A stretch of DNA of 64,000 nucleotides from Morinoia aosen (GCA_030386875.1 CM059564.1:39762075-39826074), one strand, 5' to 3'. Shown: positions 33,356 to 45,597, counted from the stretch's first letter. The notes: a model not told the origin generated them from the sequence alone. A program made the numbers and translations.

Positions 33356-35093
33356 GGCAGTGCCACGGCCAGGAAGTCGCGGTTCATAGCTTTCGAAAAA
33401 GTTCTAAACAGAATTCGAAAGAAATTTTTGGGCCAGTTTCCAGGTCTGGGGCAGAGCGGAAGCGGCTCTACGCGGCTTTTTAAGTGCCTCCCTCATCCTG
33501 TACATGTGCTGGACTTGGTAATGAGCTCTCACATGCAGTTGTCTCTGATAAAAAAAATAAAAACAGTGTATTATAAGTAACGAAGATACAGAAAACAGTA
33601 TATTTCAAACAAAGAAGCTACAAAATATCGTTTTTACAAGTAAAGGTGACACGAAAGATATCATTGGTTTTTAAAATGTCTCAACACAAAATTCTTACTT
33701 GGTAAGGCCATAGTGGCGACAATTTAATCCCTTTAGCTTATTTTTAACATTCGGGACCTAATACTTGTGTTTACAGCCGTGCTCTAGCTGTCTCGTAGCA
33801 CATCGGTTTTCGAATTCACCCTCAATATACAGTGGGTTAATGCATTCTAATTAGTGAAAATGTGTGTTTTTAATCTTCTAATCACCTTGCGATGCGAATA
33901 AATCTCCGTCTAATCTGAGGATTACGTGGACCACCAAATGATGAATTAATTAAGGGTTTTAAGATTATATTAGATGTAGCGATAAGGACTGAAAATTAAC
34001 TTATAATTATCCACCATTCGTGAGGGCGAGTCAGAGTATCAGATCATTTGAGTCAAAGCATCTGAACCCTCGGCCTCTGACTCCCTGTGAACCACTTATG
34101 TAACAAGAAATGTTGATTATCTTCAAACCTTGTGAGTAGAAATTTCCAGAATTGTCACACGATTGCTGCGTAAATTTTCTGAAAAATTTATGTTGAAAAA
34201 CTTACCTTCATAATGATTGACACTGAAACAATATTTTCAGTGCCATAAGGTTTCGTTTTTCATGTTAGGGTTGGTTATGAGAAATTTTTAAATTAATTGT
34301 AACGAATGACAATAAAACAATTTGTTCGTTGGAGTAAGGTTTAGTTTCATATGTTTGGGTCCTGAGAAGTCTGCAATTTGAGAGCAGCGTCAACGCAATC
34401 GCATGGGTTGGCAAGCTTTCAGTGAATATCCATGTTTTATTTATCAGTATTAAGCCACGACTCATGGGATCCAATAGTCTTCGCTTAGGTAGAGTGATAA
34501 ATACAGTTTAGTATAATTTAAACAGTTTAAACAAAAATTTATAGAATGTAATTTTCCCACGGTGGAACTTTTGATGCTATGAATCCTATGAAAAACTTAA
34601 ACTAAAAAACGAATAAATGGGTATAACATTAAAAGCATGGAATTTTGAATTAAAGGAAATAATCAAGTAATAGTGATTAACATATTGTTGAAGCCCCGAA
34701 CCGAATGATGGACAGACAAAATTCGTCTCTGTTTTATCAAAGTTCAAGCCTAAGATCACAGAGATATCATGAAAAATATAATTTCATAAGAAGCTCTGAT
34801 GATAAAGTACAAGAATTTTACTTCAAGTCTAGACGCTGCGGCCAAAAAACAATCACAGACCAGCGAAGTTGGATGACATACATTTCGAGAACTGCCCGAC
34901 TTTGCCAGGGCAAGGACAAAGCGTCGTACATAACCGAATATTTTCCTAAAACTAGGGCACGCTTGAATTAGAAGGCGAGCATGACTTGGCCACATTCCAG
35001 CGGGAGATGGAGTCGTAAAGCGGCTTAGGACTGCCTTGTTTCCAACCCCGTATTGCAGGCGAGTAGCAACGTACTGGGTATGGACGATGCTTA
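33356..35093. other. No gene seen
   Basis: AT-rich, with short frames only (for example 34705-34971) and no recognisable motif. Confidence 0.5.
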
Positions 35094-35405
35094 CTCTCTT
35101 GCTTATTGGACAGTGTGAAGTCTCGTCAAAAGCGAATTTTGTTAAACGTGGTTGTAGTCGCTCTCAAATGTGCGTCTGGTTTGCAAAGAACTTGTGAAAA
35201 ACGAATAGGTGGGTGGGTGCAGGAGGGTGTGTTTACAGTAACACATAAAGTGTGCACGTTGCTCACTTTCTTATTTATTGGGCAGAGTGAAGTCTCATCA
35301 AAACTCTTTTTGGGAACGTGGATGTAGCGTCGCGCAATACTATGTCAGTCGTTCTTAAATGTGCGTCTGGTGACGGGTTTGCGAATAGCTTGAGAAAATC
35401 AAATA
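35094..35405. repeat. Tandem duplication of about 170 bp
   Basis: Both copies contain TCTTGCTTATTGGACAG-type, GTGAAGTCTC and AAATGTGCGTCTGGT blocks in the same order. Confidence 0.75.
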
Positions 35406-35423
35406 GGCAGGTGATTTCAAACT

Positions 35424-35545
35424 CACAGTTATTCAATTTTCGAAAAAAGGGAAACGTTAACCATTTTCAAAAACGAGTTTACTCCCAGTTATTCAATTTT
35501 CGAGAAAAGGAAAACGTTAACCATTTTCAAAAACGAGTGTTCTCT
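35424..35545. repeat. Tandem duplication of about 63 bp
   Basis: CAGTTATTCAATTTTCGA through AACGTTAACCATTTTCAAAA is present twice almost unchanged, directly before the GC-rich frame at 35611. Confidence 0.9.
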
Positions 35546-35610
35546 TTCGTTACTAAATTCCATGCATTGGAAGAGTTCCGAAGTATTCAATAACAGTAAC
35601 TAGGACGTAA

Positions 35611-35868
35611 TGGAAACGGGATCAGTATGACATACGAGTGTCCCGCGCAAATATTTCTGTGCGCGTAGGCCCAAGTCTTCCAGAAAGCTCGGAAGACGTT
35701 AGCATTGTTTCTGCGGAGGAGCTCTGTGATCACTCCGACGCCCCGCAGTATCATCGGCCGTCATCGGCGGGCGCAGTACCGCCTTTTATCGTCGCCGAGT
35801 CGTCCTTAATCAGCGCTTACGGCGTTAGGCATCCTTGCGCAACTTGCCGCAATTGTACCTGTGCGTAG
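35611..35868 (+). CDS. Unrecognised GC-rich open frame, possible terminal exon
   Basis: The frame is open from 35611 to a TAG at 35866. From 35638 it is clearly richer in GC and in GC-ending codons than its surroundings. The product is acidic and serine-rich (for example SLPESSEDVSIVSAEEL) and ends in a cysteine cluster, HPCATCRNCTCA. There is no good ATG; a CAG at 35623-35625 could be a phase-0 acceptor but lacks a pyrimidine tract. Duplicated AT-rich segments lie directly upstream. It could be a host exon, or a relic of a mobile-element gene with a Cys-rich end. No family recognised. Confidence 0.25.
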   Translation, partial: WKRDQYDIRVSRANISVRVGPSLPESSEDVSIVSAEELCDHSDAPQYHRPSSAGAVPPFIVAESSLISAYGVRHPCATCRNCTCA

Positions 35869-36199
35869 GCCTTTCATTTTTTGCCGTTATTCCGAATGAA
35901 GGAATGCCAATTCAGAATTCCTCATTACTTCGCTGAAATTTCGGTCCGGGAGATTACTCTCCGGATCAAAGAACGTTAGTTTGAACGTTACGCCCATTAG
36001 TAACTGCTTACTATTATGCAATGCAATGAACTCTGTTTATGTTCAAAGAATCTGCTGCTCAAAAGTTGTCGTTCCGTGTTAACTCTTAAAAAAGTTCTCC
36101 AAAGCCAATAAAACACAATTACAACGGATTTTGAAATGACTGTCATTTTATGAAAACCGTCAACTGTCCTGAAAACATTTAAAAACAATTTTGAAAAAC

Positions 36200-36957
36200 A
36201 ATTTATTTACCACAGGTGTTACAGAGATAAAATGTTTCTTAAGTCTAGTACAATGGTCAAATTTGAGTATAGCTACCTGTGGGCCCGAATAAGTTCAGTG
36301 ACTTCTAGGGCATCCTACCATCAAGGTTAGTCTTAGGAGTACAATAATGTTTAACCTAATTCACTTAAACTAGAGACGCATTAGACTGATCAATGAGATA
36401 ATTAACTCGAAATTAGATACTTCATTTCACAATATAGTTCATATGGACTAGATTTTACAGTATATTCGACAAACGATTCAAGAACAGACTGAAGATCGGC
36501 GAAATTAACCAAGGCAAATTACATTATTAGGTCCAGTTATGTAGGGGACAAGGTTTGACTCTGTGATCTTACACGACTAGTAATCTGATAAGAAGTGAGA
36601 CTCAAGACTTTTTTTGAATACCTTATAAGAATAACTTTCACGGATCTCCGCAGGTATTGAGTTCCAAGTTTTAGTTCCAACGAAGAGGATACTGTGTTGT
36701 GACCGAGCCTTTGAGTAATAAGGAAGCATGAATTTACTTCTATTTCGGGTTAAATGGTCGAGATGACCAGTTTGCGCAGTTAATAGTTGTTTTAGGCTAT
36801 TGTCGCCATCATTTGTTAATGTTTTGTAAATGAAATTGCAAATGGAGATTTTGTATTGATCCGAGAGCTTAAGTATTCGTAAATTTTGTCATTTGTGTGA
36901 GCATTATATTCTAGATTCTTTACCGCTCTTATGGCTCTTTTTTGCAGGGTAAAAATT
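36200..36957 (-). mobile_element. 5'-truncated non-LTR retrotransposon (LINE) with reverse transcriptase C-terminus
   Basis: On the minus strand the fragment opens with IFTLQKRAIRAV and HTND, the conserved post-thumb motif of LINE reverse transcriptases. It continues in the next frame with ILKLSDQYK, LTRNRSKFMLPYYSKAR and GTKTWNSIPAEIRES, ending at a TAG (36577-36579). So there is one frameshift near 36880. A 3'-UTR of about 370 bases follows and ends GGTAAATAAATTG, without a long poly(A). The C-terminal pattern fits the Jockey/CR1/L2 group; clade is uncertain. The 5' break near 36957 adjoins a short TTTTAT-type simple repeat. Confidence 0.85.
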
Positions 36958-39116
36958 TTGTTGGTTTTATTTTTATTTTTATTTAACATCGAAATAATGT
37001 ACCCCAAAATAATGTACCCGTACATAATGTACCTCGCAATAATGTGCAAAAATTCATTAATATTAACCTGGGCGAAAAAAATGAACGAATATTTTCCACG
37101 AGAAGCAACTCGGTTTGATGCTAAAAATCACTCCTATAACCCCCCGTGCTTGGATGCACAACATAGCTCAATGATCCATCGGAGGCGAGTCAACAGCTGC
37201 TGGAATGCGCCGGAACGCCCCGGGCTTCCTGGCTCGGGGCGTTGGCGGCGGAGATGTTGCATAATAAATGAACAAAAGGAATTCCTGCCTCGCCTCCACA
37301 TTGGAAAATTTATCTTCTACCTGTCGAAGAGAACCTGAGCAGAGGAAGGTGATGTATATTATAATAGCTTCTTATCGATCACAGTAGAAAAGTTTCCTTG
37401 ATGCGAAAGTGAAGAATTCTTTGACCAGCTGAAAACTTAAAGGTTTGTGTGTGTTTGTTTTTGAAAGTAAAATGTTGTAAGGAAATGATGTAGAATTGAA
37501 AGAGACGTTATTTTAATACTTGGGAATATATTTTCATAGTTGCGTTTGCTCAAAAACTTACTATTTAGATGGGTTGTGTTACTTAATTTTACCCGAACTG
37601 GTCGAATTTCACTCACGAATTATAGCTCGAAAAATATGATTTAAATTTATAAAGCATGTAGGTATTTGTTTATGCAGACGTTTTGCAGTTGGGAATATTT
37701 CCATATATAGGTCGGATCTTACAGGTCAATGTTCTTTAAGCTGACCAATCTTCTTGACAGTAGCATGTAACTCTTAATAGACAGCGAACTCATAGATAGT
37801 ACTTCTCCTTTAACTGTCTTAATTTTGAGAATAGAAATCAGTTCATCTATAGAGCCGCTTTCCTCGAGATTAATTTCATTTCGAGAATAAAGTTTAACTT
37901 TTACGCTTCTGTTTTAATGATAATATGACTGAATCTCGGATACCGGATGACGATTCAGTACAGAGACGTTAGTGAGATTGTTTATAATATTCATTTCGCC
38001 ATTTTTTTAGCGGAATGGATAGTCAGTTTTCGGAGCTCTACTTCCTGTAAAATGCTTTTCGTTCGGCTATTGAGTTAGTAACAGTCAAAATTTCCCATGC
38101 TTATTCATTTTCGTATGAGATTACAACAGAGTTGCTGTTGCATGTTGTCGTCGAGTTCTACGATTAGACATATTCTGTATTGGAACTGGGCTATCACTGC
38201 ACTTTTATCGATCTCTCAACGAAGATGATGTACAGATATTCGTGCAATGCACCACGTGCGTTCATTGCAAGTAAAACAAATTGTTTTCCGTCCAGGATAT
38301 AGTTTCACATAATTCACGTCATCAAATAGGCAAAGCCGGGAGCAAAAGTTCTTCCGTCGATTTGGCTACTCAACGTACTATTTTTAATAGTAAAAAATTT
38401 AACACTGAGTTCTATCCTGAAGGGTTACCAGACGCTCAGTGTTCAAATTTTGTTAGAAAAACAAACAAACGTGAAGATTTCGACTAGGAAAAAAGAAAGT
38501 TGAAAAGCCAAGTTGACTGGAGAATTTTCGCTGCTAACAGTATCGCTACGACACGTAAAATGTTTGAAATTGTTCACGAACTGCATCCACGTGTTGACCA
38601 CGCAGTACTCAAAAGCTTACGGTCAGAAGCAAGTTCTCGTAAATGTTTACTGCAACGAACTCTCTGTTTCTTTGTTAGTAAATGAGGTGTCCTGCAGCTG
38701 GCCGGCAGCTGAACTGTAAAACTGGCGCAGGAGCGTAGTTCTGAAGCCCAGGCATGTCCTTAACCCTTGAACATAAAACAATTTCAATCCTATTTCGGCC
38801 TAAGAATACCAGCAAACATAGTGCCACAAGCTTGTATGGTCTGTGTTCTAAGGTTGAAACACAGTAAGATTGCATCTAACAATACAACTGCTGCATAGAA
38901 CCTTGAATTCCACTGAAGCAATATTAATACAAACCAGGAACAATAAACAACTCTATTGATGCATGCTGGATTGCATCTGTTAATTTCACAGCGACCTGTT
39001 CTATCATTTTGAATTCTCTGCCATGCAGTGCAATCTAAATAAGTTATACAAACACAGCAGCTCGGAAATTCGAGCTCCTGAAACGAAGCACGTTATCACG
39101 ATTTTTATTAATTTTA
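36958..39116. other. No gene seen
   Basis: Begins with short GTACATTAT-type repeats flanking the LINE, then a small GC-rich patch (37130-37270). No convincing exon. Confidence 0.5.
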
Positions 39117-39209
39117 TTACGCTTTGCTAGGACAGGACGCAATAGCGTTCCTCAAAAGCGGCATCACGATTATTATTATTATTATTATTACTATTATTAT
39201 TATTATTAC

Positions 39210-39242
<33 letters not shown>

Positions 39243-39532
39243 ACTATGCTAGGATGAAATGCAATAACGTAACTCAAAAGTGGGATCACGATTGCTATTA
39301 TCACACTATGCTAGGACAAAATGCAAAAAATGTTACTCTAAAGCGGCATCATGATCATTACTATTATTACACTATGCTGGGACAAGATCCAATAACGTTA
39401 CTCAAAAGCTGGATCACTATCACCATTATTACACTATGCTAGGACAAGATGCAGTAGCGTTACTCAAAAGCTGGATCACTATCACCATTATTACACTATG
39501 CTAGGACAAGATGCAATAGCGTTACTCAAAAG
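39117..39532. repeat. 61-bp minisatellite with internal ATT microsatellite, 6 copies
   Basis: ACACTATGCTAGGACAAGAT-type units lie near 39121, 39243, 39303, 39370, 39431 and 39492. The first unit's tail has expanded into (ATT)n at 39171-39241. Confidence 0.9.
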
Positions 39533-41245
39533 AGGATGTGTTGATTGAGGTATCCTTTGATGCCGTCGGCCACGCTGTGATCCCACCATTCGATGCACCT
39601 TATCACAGTCAGCGGCTGATGGACCGAGATGTCTTGCATGTCAGACGAGATTATTTCTGCTGAGAAAGATATCTTGAATAAATTCGGAAGTTTATCATAC
39701 AGTTGAAGAGCGGGTATTTATGTTTTTATGTCGGTTGTTGTGCGCTGATAATGATGAAAGGTCAGTTAGGGGAAAAACATGAAGGAAAATATTTTGTCCT
39801 TTTCCGGTGAGTGTGGTTCTGCGTCAGATTCACAGACACGTAATGTTTGTGGTAGCCAGACATTATGTGCTTAGTTTCTCGAGCTCCATCCAGCATCTTC
39901 ATCATAGAAAATAATCGTGCTGATCGTATAATGGTTCTTTTTCAATGCACTACGTGTAAATAGTTGAGCACAGAAGCAGAACACGTAGATTTGAGCACTT
40001 TCGGTAACGAATAAACGCCCATAAGCGTATCCACCCGACAGAACTAATGTAGCTTAAAATTGTAGATGCCTTGGGAGTGATATTTCGGTAAGAACATTAA
40101 CGAAACGTAAAGCGCCGATTAAAAAACAAATATGCTTCACGCTTCCTCAAAGTGTCACAAATTTCTCCACGTCAAACATTTCAGGAAGAGAGTAATTTAG
40201 GATAGAAAATTGATACTGTTAGGTTGCTACGTTACGTCCACTTGTAATGTTAGCGATACGACGATCAGAAGGAGATGGACAGGAGTGCAGCATCTCATTG
40301 AGAAAAAATATAGTAGAAACGTGCCTCTCCAGCAACGGCCTCATTAATGTCGCTCAAAGCGGTTTCGCTATTCTCTATATTGCAACACAAATGAAGAAAC
40401 CAGTAATGAATGAATAAAAAACAACAGTTAATTTACCACAGAGTTCAGAGCTAAAATGTTACGACAATGGTTTTTGATAATGTCTTATGATTGTGGCGAA
40501 GCATCCAACTCTTTTATGCGCGATATTGCTGGAGTACTTAATGCATACATTCTTTCATCCTTTTTAGTATCGATCTAATGAATGTTGTTGATTGCTTTTA
40601 ATCAAACTAATGCTTAAATTTGCTACTTTTGCGCGCGCTGATTTTTATTCTGATGTTTCGGATAGACTTGAGCTTTCAGGTAGATTGCTTTTAGGATATT
40701 TATCCTCCATTACGTTCGTTGCCATGTTAATTCAACTTCAGAGTAATCTGGTGGTATCCAGATAGCGAGTTCTCAGTTCACGAATACGTGCTATTGGCCT
40801 GCAGGCCGTTAGGATATCAATTAGAATAATTTGGAGATCATTCAAAAGTTACTTTTGTTTATAGCAGGTTTGTTTTCTAGTGCATCAAAATACCCTTTTT
40901 ACTCTGCTTTATGTACGAGTAATATATTATCAAATTGGGTACCACATTCCTTTTAATCGGTGATATCCAGCCTCTGGCCGCAGTGTCCGTATCATCACTT
41001 TAACAAACAAATGACATGAGCGGGACGGACACGGAGCATTAAGATAAGCGACGGAACTTTTGAACTTTGAGCTTTGGACACAAACACAAGATTAACACAA
41101 ATAGCTGACCGCTCAAGAGCCCGGCCATGTTTAACACTCCCCAGGTGTTGGCGGTGGACAGATTTAGTCTCCGAACACCCTAATCTTTTATTGATGTTCC
41201 AACCCCGGGTAGCTCGCTCGGTCCAGTCTCGGTAATTGCTTTGCT
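39533..41245. other. No gene seen
   Basis: AT-rich sequence; the GC-rich stretch just left of the TTAA MITE (41110-41230) has no usable frame. Confidence 0.5.
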
Positions 41246-41249
41246 CTAA

Positions 41250-41604
41250 ACACCTTGGTCGCGATGCGAGCCACCGGTGTACACAGAGGGAATTTTCATG
41301 ATGTTGCTGACCGATCAGTAGTCACAAACTCAATTTCTATAAATGCGTAACCAAAACTAAATGAAGGCACGATTTTGTTAATGGTTGTTGTTTTCAAAAT
41401 TACTTACCACAATTGACGTTCAATTTAAGTTTAATATTGAACATCAGTTCTGTAGTCACAAATTCAATTTTTATAAATACTTAACCAAAGCTAAATGAAA
41501 GCCCTATTCGGTTAATGTTTGCGGTTTTCAAGATTGCTTTCTAAAATTGTCTTTAAATTTGAGTTGAATATTGAACTTCAGTTTAACTCATCGCGGTCAA
41601 CGTG
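41250..41604 (+). mobile_element. piggyBac-like TTAA MITE, copy 3, with internal duplication
   Basis: The left end is CTAA|ACACCTTGGTCGCGATGCGAG with CCACCGGTG following; the right end is GCGGTCAACGTG|TTAA (41605-41608). The element is about 355 bp because a block of roughly 130-140 bp (from AGTCACAAACTCAATTT to AATATTGAACATCAG) is repeated in tandem (about 41320-41455 and 41451-41586). Confidence 0.8.
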
Positions 41605-42758
41605 TTAAGAGATGGATCAGCACGCAGTCTCGCGAGACGATGTCCAGGTACATTTCAGGGCTTCGTGCAGGTACTCAACAGGGATGGTTCAGTGGTCATT
41701 CCTGGGAAGAAATTGAAGGCTTGGCGCCTTTTGTGATTGAACGTAGTGTTGTTGTTGGCGCGCTTAACAAACTTTGTTCCCTGGACGTTGCTGTGACTTT
41801 ATTGCGCTCGGGAATAAGTTTTATGAATTAAGCTCGGCTAGAAGTGGCGGTTGGTTGTGTTTACGGACATCTGGTCCTTAAAGCCAAGCTGATTTAATGA
41901 GCCTCGTGATGGACCAGTTTCGAGATGGCTTAGGCTGTTAATTTTTTAATTCGTTATCGTGTTCACATATTGCACAAGGGGGATTACATATTATTAGAAT
42001 GTACTATTATTTAAATTAATATCTATGGCAACATGCCACATTATTTAAGCCCCTGCTGGAGGCCTCATTTGTTCTTCATTAGATGAACTCTAACTCGTTT
42101 GCAGCGGATTGCGAGTTACCTCGTATACTTTCTCAATCTTTCTATTGCATTAAAACTAGAAAAACTTGTGTATCTCATTAAATTACTTAGAAATGTACAC
42201 GTACACTGGGAATTTTTGTGAACAATAAAATAATTATTTAAATTATCTTGCGAGTTATTTTAACTTTCAATTCGAGAAAATTAGTTGGCTTACTTTCGTA
42301 GTGAGAAGCAGAGCCTATCAACTTCCAATAGCAAACAGGAACAAATGTGATAATAAAATAAAGTGTACAGACTTGATGTGTCGGGCAGCGGAAGGAAGCG
42401 ATAAACACTGAAAAATAACCTGTTCGGAGAGGGTTCCATGTCAGATGCTATTAGATTACACTGAACTTATCAAATCTTTAATATCTAATCTCAATTCAGA
42501 CCGTCACTCATCTGACGCTTGAAAAAGCTGGACTTCTAACTTACTCTTACGGGGTACCGTTCTTCAATTTACACGAATTGCCATTATTATTGACCCTGCA
42601 ATAAGAATTTGGACTCTCATCACAACCTCTTCTGGCCGTCACAAGTATTGTCTCTGGGGAATTCGTGCTCCCTGGTGTAAGGGTCACAGTTGAAGATTAG
42701 GAAGTTCAAGTATAAAAAATCGTTTGTTATGCAAGGGATCATTTTTTTATTCACTGCT

Positions 42759-42992
42759 GTACTTATGGATCATTTCCAGAGAAGCCCCACCACTAATACA
42801 ACACTGAAGGTCACCCACTTGTAACTTTTGAAATGTTGCACCTATCGATTTAAAATTACTCTCAAACGAAAGAATGTTTTATCTTTCGTTTGAGGGTATT
42901 TTGAAGTCGATAGGTGCATTATTTCGAAAGTTACAAGTGGGTGAACTTATGTGTTGGACTAGTGGCGGGGCTTATCTGGAAAATATCCGTAC
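42759..42992. mobile_element. Fold-back element of about 234 bp
   Basis: Arms of about 105 bases (42768-42872 and 42883-42986) share long identical blocks such as CACCCACTTGTAACTTT, GCACCTATCGA and CTCAAACGAAAG, with a 10-base loop. Divergence is roughly 10-15%, so it is older than the palindrome at 52740. No coding frame. Confidence 0.75.
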
Positions 42993-44039
42993 ATTTTTCA
43001 GGACCAACTACTTTCTTCTTCTATTTTCATATTTTTCATGAACTAATTTTTAGATTAGATAAAATTGCTGAAACCACCTTAACCACAACAATGGTTCTCC
43101 AAGAAGAGGAAGGCGGAAGGTGTCATTCACAGTATGTAGAAACAGTAAGTTAAGAAAAAAATTTTGAAAAAGATAAAAGCTTAAGAAGAAAGAAGTCTAT
43201 GCTGAATAACAGGACAGCGGTGAACCTAAAAAATGATGATCCGTAACAAAACAAAAAACTTACTCCGTATCAATAAAATTAAGGCCTGCGTAACCTTCAC
43301 CTCAGGACTTCACATTTCTCCATAGGCGTGCTAATTTTGATAGATACACAAATTGTATCACCCTGATGGGTCATAAAGTTACTTCCTAACGTACTGTTCA
43401 TACCGTGACTGTTTCTATGCGCAGTGAATCTTTTGTGGGATCACCTCTTTGGCGTAGAGATTCCTCGTTTATTTCCACTGTAGCAAGGGTGTCTTCGTTT
43501 TTCCTCTCTTTGAGCCACCTTGTAGTTAGAGAGCTTAAACTGACTTATCTTATTAGCCTAGCCCATTTTCTGCTCTTGTGGATAATACTTTCAAATAAAT
43601 TTATTAAGTAACATTGGGATTCATCGCTTCACAATAAAATGCCAATGGGACAGTTTATCCCAAATGATGTCTAAGCCGAGCCTTTACACAATTTTTTACG
43701 ATTTTTTCACAATTAATGGTGACTAATGAGACATGTACCTTAGGACACTGTGAGGAAAACTTGTATTTGTTCATAAAACTAACAAACAAAAACATTAGGT
43801 AGTGATAGGGTTAGCAGACTAACCCGAGAAAAATCTAGGTAGATTTTCTAACCGTTGTGCGATTTGCCTTAACAAATGTCAGTGCTCCAGCTAGGTATCT
43901 AGTTGAACTGCGTGTATGATTATTTAGATAAGGTATTAATACCTGAAGTAAAAAATTTTGCGTGTAACCGAGAAAATGATGGATAAAAACTAATAAAAAA
44001 AGCAGATCGAACCAAACCATCACTTGAAAAATCGTTCTT

Positions 44040-44330
44040 CATGGGATTAATCCCAGATAAATTAACAGTTTCGAGGTGCCTGTGCAGGTCCAGTCGTAGG
44101 TCACGTAGCAAGCGACCTTCCCTAAATGTTTTGCAGTATTCTCGAATGGAGCAAAAGTGGAGCAGACCTAACTAAAACCTTAATTCAAAATAATATCAAT
44201 GGGATTAACCTGCTGTACTGACAGTATCGAAGTAGTGGAGAAGTTCCAGCAGGGGGTGACGCATCAAGTGACTTTCTCTCAATGTTTCGCTGTTGTCCGT
44301 TTTCCAGGATTGGGGCAAAAGCCAGCTCAC
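44040..44330. repeat. Diverged tandem duplication of about 170 bp
   Basis: ATGGGATTAA, ACAGTTTCGA/ACAGTATCGA, GTGACTTTC-type and GGGGCAAAAG-type blocks occur in the same order in 44040-44165 and 44208-44325; similarity is only moderate. Confidence 0.55.
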
Positions 44331-44820
44331 GGAAGCTCATATAATTAATTAATGCTGCTGCTGAAACAATATTGCTTTGCATTATGTACATTTTCAAAAA
44401 ATTTGATTGAGCGTTATACTGTTGTCATCAACGCGTTATTGAACGACGAGTATTAGCAATGTCTTCAAGTGCTCACTAGCTGCGAGTGAGAACTAATTTT
44501 TACATTGCTTTTGTTTTTGTTGATGTCCTTTAAAAATTGTTATTTTTTAGATGATTTTATTTCAAGTTTTGTAAGTTAAGATGTAACATACTGTAGTGTA
44601 CGAACTAATAGAATTTATCCATTAGTTAACTTAACAGTGTTTGATCTGGATTAAAAACTTGTGAATTACTTTCACGTCATTTTCAACAGAAGTTTGTAAT
44701 TCAAATTTTCGTATTTCATAAATTTGTGTTGTGCTCTTCCATAAAATACAAATGAAATAACAATCGTAGAGACTTATCTATCGGTCGGCCCATGGCTATG
44801 GTTAGTTCAGACACTTAATT

Positions 44821-44994
44821 ATGGGTCGTACGTCGACGTCCTCGCCTCGTTGGGATGCAGTGGAAACTTTAATTCAAGTGTCCAGCCCGGAGGAATATGA
44901 TCGCCTTGATGCTAGCTCAGCGACCCCATTTTCCGGGAAGAAGAAGCCCAGGCCAGCGCCCAAATTGTGCAACTTCCTCAAGTGTTCAAGCTAG
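44821..44994 (+). CDS. Probable last coding exon of an unrecognised gene (polybasic, two-Cys C-terminus)
   Basis: This 57-codon frame (ATG at 44821, TAG at 44992) coincides with a sharp GC island, about 54% GC by my count, inside flanks nearer 30%. It has acidic and serine stretches, then a basic run GKKKPRPAPK and the end LCNFLKCSS. No signal peptide is present and the frame is closed by a stop six codons upstream, so an acceptor (perhaps the AG at 44806 or 44810) would supply earlier exons; neither has a strong pyrimidine tract. Two readings fit: a secreted precursor whose C-terminal peptide closes a small C-x4-C ring after a basic cleavage site, or an intracellular protein with a polybasic, palmitoylable tail. 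I do not recognise the family. A 149-bp tandem array begins at its 3' end. Confidence 0.4.
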   Translation: MGRTSTSSPRWDAVETLIQVSSPEEYDRLDASSATPFSGKKKPRPAPKLCNFLKCSS

Positions 44995-45597
44995 TCGTCG
45001 AGTCCTTCGATGGGTGAGTACTCTCTTTTGTGCTCCGTTTGAACTGCTTGTTAAATTATAACGCGGGAACTCGTTTTCAGAAATTCGTTGACATTTATCT
45101 GTCATTTTACCCAGTATTATGAATGGGACGTGTTTCACGCTAATCGTCGTGGCCTCCGATGGTTGAGAACTCTCTTTTTTGCTTTGTTTGAACTGCATGT
45201 TATATTATAACGCGGAAACTTGTTTTGTAAATTCATTGAACATGCTGTTGTCATTTTGCCCAGTGATTTGAATGGGACGTTCTTCAAGCTGGTCGTCGAG
45301 TCCTTCGGTGGGTGAGTACTCTCTTTTTTGATGAGTTTGAACTGCATGTTAAATTATAACGCTAAAACTTGTTTTCGGAAATTCAATGTACATGTACTTG
45401 TAATTTTACCCGGTGATTTGAATGGGAAGTGTCCTTTTTGACTATCGAGTCCTTCGATGGCTGAAAACTCCCTTTTTTTTCGTTTGAACTGCATATTAAA
45501 TTAAAACGCGGGTACTTGTTTATGGAGTTCACTGAATTTTATTTATAATTTTACTTGGTGATTTGAATGAGACTTGCCCTTACTGACTCCATGTATG
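44984..45597. repeat. 149-bp minisatellite, 4 copies, starting at the end of the 44821 frame
   Basis: Units start GTCGTCGAGTCCTTCGATGG (near 44995, 45143, 45291, 45444) and include GTTTGAACTGCATGTTAAAT and GTGATTTGAATGGGA. The first unit overlaps the last codons of the frame at 44821-44994. Minus-strand frames here are by-products of the repeat. Confidence 0.9.

Noticed and set aside
39117-39532. CRISPR-like array
   Set aside because: Repeats have no unique spacers; ordinary minisatellite in a eukaryotic window.
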